Shown here: positions 1 through 5,180 of the stretch, piece by piece
How positions within the stretch are numbered: the first letter of the stretch is position 1
Layout of the letters: the number at the start of each line of letters is the position of its first letter
NCBI GenBank assembly: GCA_021838985.1
Contig: JAKCCC010000183.1
Span: 1 to 5,219 of the forward strand
Direction of reading: 5' to 3'
From: Planctomycetota bacterium
GTDB taxonomy: Bacteria; Planctomycetota; Phycisphaerae; WQYP01
DNA length: 5,219 nucleotides
Notes under the pieces: model-generated
The model's input: only the letters and a program-made list of their open reading frames with translations
Told to the model about the DNA's origin: nothing
Databases searched by the model: none
Program-made: the position numbers and the translations under genes

Positions 1-972
1 GAGGCGCGGGCGGCGGCCGAATTCATGCTCACGCATCGGATGGTATCGCCGCAGACGCCGCCGCAGGGTTTGCCGGTGAAGAAGTTACTGATTGCCGCCG
101 CGGTGGAGATCAGCCATGAGTATTACTTGGGCGTGGCGGTGGACCGCGCCCAGGGCGCCGTCGGTGTGATTGCCTCCGCCGAAGGCGGCGTGGAGATCGA
201 AACGGTCGCGCACCAGCGGCCGACCGCCATCATCCGTCAGCTGGTGGCTCCTGGGCGAGGCCTGGAGCCGTTCCAAGCCCGGCAGATCGCGGTGGCGTTG
301 GGCTTTAAGGGCGGGCTGATCGGCGGTTTCGCGGATCTTCTGGTAAAGCTGGTCCGGTTTTTCCTGGACCACGACGCGTCACTGGCGGAAATCAATCCAC
401 TTGTGCGCACCACCGACGGCCGTCTGCTGGCGCTCGACGCGAAGGTGAACTTCGACGATAACGCCGTGTGGCGGCACCCCCGGATCGCGGCGCTTAAGGA
501 TGACAGCGAAACAGATCCGCTGGAGATCCGCGCTGCCGCGGCGGGATTGAATTACATTAAGCTCGACGGGCAGATTGCCTGCGTGGTCAACGGCGCCGGT
601 TTGGCCATGGCCACGATGGATGTGATTCAACTGCATGGCGGCCGGCCGGCGAATTTTCTGGATGTTGGCGGCGGGGTGACGCCCGAAGGCGCCCGCGAAG
701 CCTTCGGCATTATTCTGGCGGATCCGAATGTTCGCGGCATCCTGGTGAATATTTTCGGCGGCATCGCCCGCTGCGATCTGATTGCCGAAGCGCTGGTGCA
801 GGCGGGCCGCGAACTGGGATTCAAAGTGCCGGTAGTGGTGCGGTTGGAAGGAACCCGGGTGCGGGAGGCGAATGCTTTGTTGGCCGCCGCCAAGAAGGAT
901 TTACCGACCCTGCGGACGGCCAAGGACTTAAATGAAGCAGGGCGGCGGATTGTCGCCGCCGCGGGAGCGTAG
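1..972 (+). CDS. sucC: Succinyl-CoA ligase [ADP/GDP-forming] beta subunit, 5'-truncated by window edge
   Basis: This is the beta subunit of succinyl-CoA synthetase, which converts succinyl-CoA + NDP + Pi to succinate + CoA + NTP in the TCA cycle as a cytoplasmic complex with SucD. The reading frame is open from base 1 and ends with TAG at 970-972, giving 323 codons. Set against the E. coli protein (388 aa) from memory, the first codon falls near residue 68, so the start and the first part of the ATP-grasp domain lie upstream. Visible family motifs are 'EGGVEIE' (about 181-201), 'AEINPLV' (385-405), 'FDDNA' (451-465), 'VNGAGLAMATMD' (586-621), 'FLDVGGG' (655-675), 'NIFGGIARCD' (748-777, the loop facing the SucD active site) and 'VVRLEGT' (835-855). 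The Met at 25-27 is internal, since conserved sequence precedes it. Whether ATP or GTP is used cannot be read here. sucD follows after 12 nt. Identification is secure. Confidence 0.96.
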   Translation, partial: EARAAAEFMLTHRMVSPQTPPQGLPVKKLLIAAAVEISHEYYLGVAVDRAQGAVGVIASAEGGVEIETVAHQRPTAIIRQLVAPGRGLEPFQARQIAVALGFKGGLIGGFADLLVKLVRFFLDHDASLAEINPLVRTTDGRLLALDAKVNFDDNAVWRHPRIAALKDDSETDPLEIRAAAAGLNYIKLDGQIACVVNGAGLAMATMDVIQLHGGRPANFLDVGGGVTPEGAREAFGIILADPNVRGILVNIFGGIARCDLIAEALVQAGRELGFKVPVVVRLEGTRVREANALLAAAKKDLPTLRTAKDLNEAGRRIVAAAGA

Positions 973-975
973 GAG
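971..975 (+). promoter_or_regulatory. Ribosome binding site of sucD, overlapping the sucC stop codon
   Basis: AGGAG at 971-975 shares two bases with the sucC TAG stop (970-972) and lies 9 nt before the sucD ATG at 985. Ribosomes ending sucC are therefore delivered onto the sucD start site. This suits translational coupling, which would keep the two subunits of one complex in balance. The coupling itself is inference. Confidence 0.75.
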
Positions 976-984
976 TCGGGTTTT

Positions 985-1884
985 ATGTCGATCCTTGTGG
1001 ACCAAAACACACGTGTCATCTGCCAAGGTATCACGGGGCGGGGCGGGGGCGCTTTCCATACCGCCGCCTGTTTGCAGTACGGAACGCGCCTGGTCGGCGG
1101 AGTAAGTCCCGGTAAAGGCGGTACGAACGATCCCAATGGTCTGCCGATCTTCGACACGGTGGACCAAGCGGTGCGCGCCACCGGTGCGGACGCGACCATG
1201 ATTTTCGTGCCCGCTCCTTTCGCGGCGGACGCCATAGTCGAGGCCGCCGCCGCGGGCCTCCGGACAATTGTCGCCATTACCGAAGGCATTCCGGTGCTGG
1301 ACATGGTGAAGGTGAAGGCCATGTTGGCCGGGTATGGTGAAAAAGTTCGCCTGATCGGTCCGAACTGTCCGGGTGTCATTACGCCGGGCCAGTGCAAGAT
1401 CGGCATTATGCCTGGTTATATCCATCAAGTTCCGGCGCCCGGCCGGAAAAACATTGGCATTGTCAGTCGTTCCGGTACGTTGACCTACGAAGCGGTCTGG
1501 CAAACCACGCAGCAGGGTTTTGCCCAAAGCACCTGCGTGGGCATTGGCGGCGACCCGATCAAGGGGCTGGATTTCATTGAGGTTCTGACGATGTTCCAGC
1601 AGGACGCCCAGACGGACGGCATCGTTCTGATTGGCGAAATTGGCGGCACGGCTGAAGAAGACGCCGCCGCATTTATCCAACGGGCGGTAACCAAGCCGGT
1701 GGCCGCGTTTATCGCCGGTCGCACCGCGCCGCCGGGGAGGCGCATGGGCCATGCGGGCGCCATCATCAGCGGCTCGGAGGGCACCGCGCAAAGCAAAATA
1801 GACGCCCTGCAAGCCGCCGGCGTGCGGATAGCGGCCTCGCCCGCCGACATCGGATCCACCCTGCGCGTGGCCATGGCGGGATGA
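985..1884 (+). CDS. sucD: Succinyl-CoA ligase [ADP/GDP-forming] alpha subunit
   Basis: This is the CoA-binding, transiently phosphorylated subunit that completes succinyl-CoA synthetase with SucC. It has 299 residues (E. coli 289). The N-terminal CoA-binding Rossmann domain starts '[15 protein letters not shown]' and carries 'GVSPGKGG' and 'PAPFAADAI'. Later motifs are '[11 protein letters not shown]' (125-135), '[10 protein letters not shown]' (161-170), 'GIGGDPI' (186-192), 'IGEIGG' (216-221) and '[10 protein letters not shown]' from residue 254. His256 matches the phosphorylated histidine (E. coli His246) and Glu218 its partner (E. coli Glu208). The shared offset of 10 shows that all the extra residues lie before 218. 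These extras include one residue in the glycine-rich loop (19-22), about two near 116-121 and several near 150-157. The ATG at 985 is supported by AGGAG and by the conserved N-terminus. The gene starts 12 nt after sucC and ends 4 nt before the next gene. Identification is secure. Confidence 0.97.
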   Translation: MSILVDQNTRVICQGITGRGGGAFHTAACLQYGTRLVGGVSPGKGGTNDPNGLPIFDTVDQAVRATGADATMIFVPAPFAADAIVEAAAAGLRTIVAITEGIPVLDMVKVKAMLAGYGEKVRLIGPNCPGVITPGQCKIGIMPGYIHQVPAPGRKNIGIVSRSGTLTYEAVWQTTQQGFAQSTCVGIGGDPIKGLDFIEVLTMFQQDAQTDGIVLIGEIGGTAEEDAAAFIQRAVTKPVAAFIAGRTAPPGRRMGHAGAIISGSEGTAQSKIDALQAAGVRIAASPADIGSTLRVAMAG

Positions 1885-1888
1885 CGCG

Positions 1889-2773
1889 ATGGACGGGCCC
1901 GGAGTCAAAGCCCTGGCGTATCGGCTGCATCATCTGCTCGCCGGGCGGCAGGTGGAACGGCTGGATGTGCGCGCCGACCGGTGGCAGGCCAATGTGCTGT
2001 TGAAACATTGTGCCGGGCAAACGGTTCAGCGCGTGTACGCGCATGGCCGATGGCTGCTGTGGGATTTCAGTCACGGCCTCAGTTGGATCTGCCATCCGTT
2101 GCGCGGTTGGCGCTGGGCGGTGGAAATGACGGTCTCGTCCCCTATACTTAACCAGGCCGCCAGCGGCGACACCGGCTCCGTCCTGCGGCCTCTGCTGCTG
2201 CGGCCTGGCCGCCGGCCGCTGCTCCGCTTCACTTTGGCGACGGGGATGCGGGTCGTGCTTTCCGGGCGGCCTTTGCTGGTGATTTTGCCAACCGCCCAGG
2301 TTTGGCAACATCCCTATTTGGCGGGTTTAGGGCCGGATTTGCTGGAGGAAGGGTTTTCACCACAGACTTGGGCGGCCGGTCTGCACTATCCGCCGCGGTA
2401 TACCGTGGCCCAGGTGCTGCTGGATCAGCAGTTGATCGCTGGTATCGGCAATCCGAGTAAGTGTGAGATACTCTTTGCGATGCGGCTACATCCCGCGACC
2501 CCGGCGGCCGTGCTCTCCCGGGCCCAATGGGAACGCACCGCGACCGCGGCGCGGGAGCGGCTCGTGGCCGCCTGCCATGCGGCGTTGCAATCCGGCGCGG
2601 CTGAAGCTGCGCCCAATCGCGTCTATGATCGGGCCGGTGAGCCGTGCGACCGATGCGGCGCCGCCATCCGCGCCGATCGTAGCGGGGCAGATGGGCGGTG
2701 GAGCTGGTATTGTCCGGCGTGTCAGGCCCGCCGGATGGAGCGGACGCTGTTTAGCCCGGAGTCCGGGGCCTGA
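1889..2773 (+). CDS. Fpg/Nei-family DNA glycosylase-like protein with altered catalytic N-terminus
   Basis: This 294-residue protein has the plan of formamidopyrimidine-DNA glycosylase/endonuclease VIII, enzymes that excise oxidised bases and nick the abasic site. The helix-two-turn-helix is clear: 'LLDQQLIAGIGN' ends at Asn188, the conserved phosphate-binding Asn, and is followed by 'CEILFAMRLHP'. A C-terminal zinc finger has Cys253, Cys256, Cys275 and Cys278 (CX2C-X18-CX2C), with the family's Gly-Arg just before 'YCPACQ'. The N-terminal domain is abnormal. Family members begin MPELPEVE or MPEGPE, and the N-terminal Pro (after Met removal) and next Glu are catalytic. Here the protein starts 'MDGPGVKALA', so the Pro is missing, the first Glu aligns with Asp and the second with Gly. 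The lysine of the usual 'GK.LL' motif is Arg54 ('HGRWLL'). There is also extra sequence around residues 80-105. No upstream in-frame start restores a proline. It starts 4 nt after sucD with a weak GGCGGGA upstream. Family membership is firm; glycosylase/lyase activity is doubtful, and a DNA-binding or altered-chemistry role is possible. Confidence 0.88.
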   Translation: MDGPGVKALAYRLHHLLAGRQVERLDVRADRWQANVLLKHCAGQTVQRVYAHGRWLLWDFSHGLSWICHPLRGWRWAVEMTVSSPILNQAASGDTGSVLRPLLLRPGRRPLLRFTLATGMRVVLSGRPLLVILPTAQVWQHPYLAGLGPDLLEEGFSPQTWAAGLHYPPRYTVAQVLLDQQLIAGIGNPSKCEILFAMRLHPATPAAVLSRAQWERTATAARERLVAACHAALQSGAAEAAPNRVYDRAGEPCDRCGAAIRADRSGADGRWSWYCPACQARRMERTLFSPESGA

Positions 2774-2794
2774 AACTTGGCGGACAGCGCGCCC

Positions 2795-2798
2795 GGAG
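2795..2798 (+). promoter_or_regulatory. Ribosome binding site of the SDR gene
   Basis: GGAG at 2795-2798 lies 9 nt before the ATG at 2808. A second purine run, AGGGG (2803-2807), abuts the ATG and is too close to act. The GGAG spacing and the conserved SDR N-terminus together support 2808 as the start. Confidence 0.55.
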
Positions 2799-2807
2799 TG
2801 GTAGGGG

Positions 2808-3632
2808 ATGTCCCAAACGCTCGCAGGCAAGGTCGTGGTCATCACGGGCGCCTCTGGCGGGCTGGGTGCGGCCACGGCGCTGGCGCTGGGCCGTCGCGGT
2901 TGCCACTTGGTGCTGGGAGCGCGGCGTCGGGATCAGCTGACCGAAGTCGCCCAGCAGGTTCGCCGCCTGGGGGGGCAGGCGGAAGTGCAGATCTGTGATG
3001 TGGCGCAACGGGCGCAGGTGCGGCAACTGCTGGCGCTGGCGCAGAAAAAATTCAGCCGTGTGGATGTCGCCATCGCCAACGCCGGTTTTGGTTTGTGCGC
3101 CGCGGTGGCCGACATCACGGACGCCCAGATGGAGGAAATCTGGCGCGTCAATTTCCTGGGCACCTGGTACGTGATGGCCGAGGCCGCGGCGCTGATGCGC
3201 CCGCGGGGCACGGGGCATATCATCGTCATTTCCTCGGCGGTGGCCCGCCGCGCCTTGCCGTACATGGGCGCCTACGCCGCCACCAAGGCGGCGCAATTGT
3301 CCCTGGTGGAGGCGCAGCGCCTGGAGTTAACCGGTTCCGGTGTTACGGTCAGCTCGGTACACCCCGTCAGCACCCGCACCAATTTTTTCACGGTGGCCGC
3401 GCAGCGCAGCGGCTGCCGGGTGAAGGCGCTGGGAATTATCCAAAGCGCCGAAAGTGTGGCCGAAAAAATAGTCCGCCTGGTGGAGCGCCCTCGGCCGGAA
3501 CTGTGGCCCCATCGCGCTTCCCGCTGGGCGCTGGGCCTGGCCGCTGTGCTGCCGGCGCTGACGGATTATGCCATGCGCCGGCTGCTGCGGTCGTGCCACC
3601 GCGGGAAAGGTCAACATGCGGCAAGGCACTGA
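2808..3632 (+). CDS. Short-chain dehydrogenase/reductase (classical SDR), NAD(P)-dependent, substrate unknown
   Basis: This 274-residue classical SDR is expected to interconvert an alcohol and a ketone or aldehyde using NAD(P)H. The Rossmann dinucleotide motif 'TGASGGLG' is at 13-20, after the first strand 'VVVI'. Asp64 in 'CDV' contacts the adenine in the family. 'NAG' is at 91-93. The complete catalytic tetrad is present: Asn115, Ser143, Tyr156 and Lys160 ('YAATK'). The Arg run at 39-41 after the second strand suggests a preference for NADP(H), by family rule only. The segment after the active site ('HPVSTRTNFF') matches the usual PG/T loop region. The C-terminal part, about 226-262 ('RPRPELWPHRASRWALGLAA' onward), is rich in Arg, Trp and Leu. 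This tail occurs in SDRs that may associate with membranes. The gene lies 34 nt after the Fpg-like gene, and its last 17 nt overlap the next gene. Nothing in the neighbourhood reveals the substrate. Confidence 0.93.
   Translation: MSQTLAGKVVVITGASGGLGAATALALGRRGCHLVLGARRRDQLTEVAQQVRRLGGQAEVQICDVAQRAQVRQLLALAQKKFSRVDVAIANAGFGLCAAVADITDAQMEEIWRVNFLGTWYVMAEAAALMRPRGTGHIIVISSAVARRALPYMGAYAATKAAQLSLVEAQRLELTGSGVTVSSVHPVSTRTNFFTVAAQRSGCRVKALGIIQSAESVAEKIVRLVERPRPELWPHRASRWALGLAAVLPALTDYAMRRLLRSCHRGKGQHAARH
3603..3610 (+). promoter_or_regulatory. Ribosome binding site that fixes the EEP-gene start at 3616
   Basis: The purine run GGGAAAGG at 3603-3610 ends 5 nt before the ATG at 3616. An earlier in-frame ATG at 3568 has no comparable site and would add 16 Cys/Arg-containing residues before the membrane segment. 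The 3616 start is therefore preferred. The site lies inside the end of the SDR gene, consistent with coupled translation. Confidence 0.6.
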
Positions 3633-4674
3633 GGCGAGTCGCCTTCGGGGACCGGAATTTCACCGCGCCGCCGGGATGGTGGCGGCGATGGTGCTGCTGG
3701 CTGTGGCGGCCTGGGTGTTGCTGCGTTGGCGCACGCCGCGGGTGATCCCCCCGCCGTCCCGGCGTACGGCGTCGGCGGTGCTGGTGGCCATGACCGCCAA
3801 TATCAATAATATCGAACCGAATGCCGGCGCCCATAGCTGGTCGCGCCGCCGGGGCGTGCTGCTGGCCATCCTACGCCATTACCGTCCCGGCATTCTGGCC
3901 CTGCAGGCCGCCACCCCCGCCCAGACCGGCTGGCTGGCCGTCCGGCTGACCGATTATGCCCATTGGCCTGCGGGGGAAGGTCTTTCCGGCAACCTTTTTT
4001 CCGCGCTGGATCAGGCCCTGGCTTCCTGGAATCAGATTTTTTATATCCGGCGTTTCGCGCGTCTTGCGGGCGCGTACGGATTGCTGCGCCCGCACCATCT
4101 GGCGACTAATCCGACCGAAAACGCTTACTACTCGCTCGCTGTGCTGCGCGATAAGCGGGGGCGCGTGCCGCTGATTATTGTGCTGGATACACATCTGCGC
4201 CACGGCAACCATAACGCCGCCGCCAGCGCGGCAAAACTGCGGATCATCCTAGAACGCTGGCAGCGGCGCTATCCCCAGGCCTTAGCGATCGTCCTGGGCG
4301 ATATGAACCATCCGTGGACGGATCGGCCGGTCTACGACGCTTTACGCGGTGGCCGCCACAGCCGCGCTGCGTTGGTGGATGCCTTCAACTACGCCGCGAA
4401 ACCGCCGGCAAGGCGTTGGGGAACCTGGCAGAACTACACCGGGCGCCCCGTGGCGGACTGGCCGACGGACCTGATTTTCCTAAGCCGCGGCTGGAAATTT
4501 ACACCGGCCCGCATCATCCGCGCCCACGGCCTGGTCGCCGAAGAGGGCGACTCGACCAGGCGAGATGGCCTATATCCCAGCGATCATTTTTTTGTGCTGA
4601 CCACGCTGCGCGCGAACCGACCTCCGTCCACGGCCGTTGGATCCAGGAACCCGATCGGCGAAACCGGGCGATGA
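3616..4674 (+). CDS. Membrane-anchored or exported endonuclease/exonuclease/phosphatase (EEP)-family protein, atypical active site
   Basis: This 352-residue protein has one N-terminal hydrophobic stretch (about 18-36, 'AAGMVAAMVLLAVAAWVLL') after a short charged leader and before an Arg-rich flank. That suggests a signal-anchor, or less likely a cleaved signal peptide, with the domain outside the cytoplasm. The rest follows the EEP order (exonuclease III, DNase I, sphingomyelinase and phosphoinositide phosphatases). The first strand has 'MTANI' with Asn62. Next come 'RRRGVLLAIL', 'PGILALQ', 'LDTHL' with His193, 'LGDMN' with Asp229 and Asn231, 'TDLIF' with Asp285, and 'YPSDHF' with Asp323 and His324. 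The odd point is residue 98. The motif should read QE, with Glu binding the catalytic metal, but here it reads Gln97-Ala98-Ala99. Substrate cannot be inferred: the fold acts on nucleic acids, phospholipids and sugar phosphates. The C-terminal ~20 residues look disordered. It overlaps the SDR gene by 17 nt and is the last gene of the array. Fold assignment is good; activity is uncertain. Confidence 0.8.
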   Translation: MRQGTEASRLRGPEFHRAAGMVAAMVLLAVAAWVLLRWRTPRVIPPPSRRTASAVLVAMTANINNIEPNAGAHSWSRRRGVLLAILRHYRPGILALQAATPAQTGWLAVRLTDYAHWPAGEGLSGNLFSALDQALASWNQIFYIRRFARLAGAYGLLRPHHLATNPTENAYYSLAVLRDKRGRVPLIIVLDTHLRHGNHNAAASAAKLRIILERWQRRYPQALAIVLGDMNHPWTDRPVYDALRGGRHSRAALVDAFNYAAKPPARRWGTWQNYTGRPVADWPTDLIFLSRGWKFTPARIIRAHGLVAEEGDSTRRDGLYPSDHFFVLTTLRANRPPSTAVGSRNPIGETGR

Positions 4675-4690
4675 TCAGCTAAGTAGGAAC

Positions 4691-4823
4691 GCGGAGGGAA
4701 TCCGTAATAAGTCGAGGATCCGCCACGGTGGACATCCGCCGCCGGGCCGTCGAACCAGCGGCCCAGCTACGGCACTTGGGGCTGTGGCCACCGGGGGAAT
4801 CTTCGACCTGCGGTGGGAGGGAG
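4691..4823 (+). ncRNA. Candidate structured RNA element (nested helices, unrecognised)
   Basis: Several complementary segments nest on the + strand. A small hairpin pairs 4692-4695 with 4701-4704 (loop GGGAA). A long helix pairs 4711-4719 (GTCGAGGAT) with 4799-4807 (ATCTTCGAC): nine pairs, one of them G-U. Inside it, 4726-4731 (CGGTGG) pairs with 4788-4793 (CCACCG). An inner hairpin pairs 4744-4749 (GGGCCG) with 4759-4764 (CGGCCC) around a 9-nt loop. A second CGGTGG at 4811-4816 can compete for 4788-4793. It resembles no riboswitch or housekeeping RNA I know. In sequence this GC-rich such helices can arise by chance, so this is a hypothesis. Confidence 0.22.
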
Positions 4824-5066
4824 CCATGGAGTTCCGTCGGCGAGCCTATGATTGATTCGGCGTTCCCGCTTGGCATGGGTGCGGCTTGATGGCCTGGCCC
4901 AGGCCGGTCAGCAACGATAGTGCCAAATTCCCAACTGGCTCAACAGCGGCATTTAGGCCGTCCGTCGGCACGTTCATGCCACCAAATCTGGCCACACCCG
5001 TTGGTACGGCGATTCCATATTATACTACCCACGGCTCTTATTGAGACGTACCGTTCGTGAAAGTAG

Positions 5067-5087
5067 AAGCGGCGTCCCGCCGCTTTT
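5067..5087 (+). terminator. Rho-independent terminator-like hairpin
   Basis: AAGCGGCG (5067-5074) and CGCCGCTT (5078-5085) form a perfect 8-bp stem with a 3-nt TCC loop. The stem is followed by a run of four T's in all (5084-5087), then C. The short T-run makes it a modest terminator. It is the first hairpin-plus-T structure after the operon, about 390 nt beyond the last stop codon. It may end the operon transcript or a separate small transcript. A + strand reading fits better than minus, because the opposite flank reads TTCTAC. Confidence 0.5.
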
Positions 5088-5151
5088 CAGGGCCAGATGC
5101 ACCCTGCTTGGCCCCTGGAATGTATCATTGCTAGCCGTGTGCGGTATAACG

Positions 5152-5180
5152 TTGCGGTTAACGGGGCGGTTCGCTATTCT
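5152..5180 (+). promoter_or_regulatory. Possible sigma70-type promoter for a gene beyond the right edge
   Basis: TTGCGG (5152-5157) and TATTCT (5175-5180) are separated by exactly 17 nt. They match the TTGACA and TATAAT consensus at 3 and 4 of 6 positions. The pair lies downstream of the terminator-like hairpin in an A/T-richer stretch, where a new transcription unit would be expected. The match is weak and the gene it would serve is not in the window. Confidence 0.25.

Noticed and set aside
25..972. Treating the ATG at 25 as the start of sucC
   Set aside because: The frame is open to base 1, and the sequence at this Met aligns with the interior of the family (about residue 76 of E. coli SucC). 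The gene is truncated by the window edge, not short.
1035..1049. G-quadruplex in the G4-C-G4-C-G5 tract
   Set aside because: Only three runs of four or more G's are present nearby, so a standard intramolecular quadruplex of that depth cannot form.
1763..1769. CTGATGA (hammerhead ribozyme core) on the minus strand
   Set aside because: It lies in the conserved SucD 'GAIISG' coding motif, and I saw no matching GAAA core with flanking helices. It is a coincidence of codon choice.
627..1908. Long open frames on the minus strand across sucC/sucD (259 and 326 codons)
   Set aside because: They lie opposite strongly conserved sucC/sucD coding sequence, have Arg/Pro/Ala/His-rich composition typical of antisense frames in GC-rich DNA, and resemble no protein family.
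3568..3615. Earlier in-frame start for the EEP gene at 3568
   Set aside because: It would overlap the SDR gene by 65 nt, lacks a good ribosome-binding site and adds a Cys/Arg-containing leader ahead of the membrane segment. 3616 has GGGAAAGG at good spacing.
4637..4855. 72-codon + strand frame overlapping the end of the EEP gene
   Set aside because: Most of it is an out-of-frame shadow of the EEP gene or unremarkable sequence. Only its last nine codons have a good ribosome site, and these are reported separately as a tentative finding.
4679..4876. 65-codon minus-strand frame in the non-coding tail
   Set aside because: No ribosome-binding site before its ATG, no recognisable motif and low-complexity composition. 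It also overlaps the palindrome-rich stretch.
5019..5024. Perfect TATAAT on the minus strand (ATTATA on +), also readable as TATACT at 5021-5026 on +
   Set aside because: The minus reading has only GTCTCA at 17 nt and the plus reading only CCGTTG. Neither is a convincing -35, and neither direction leads to a plausible gene.
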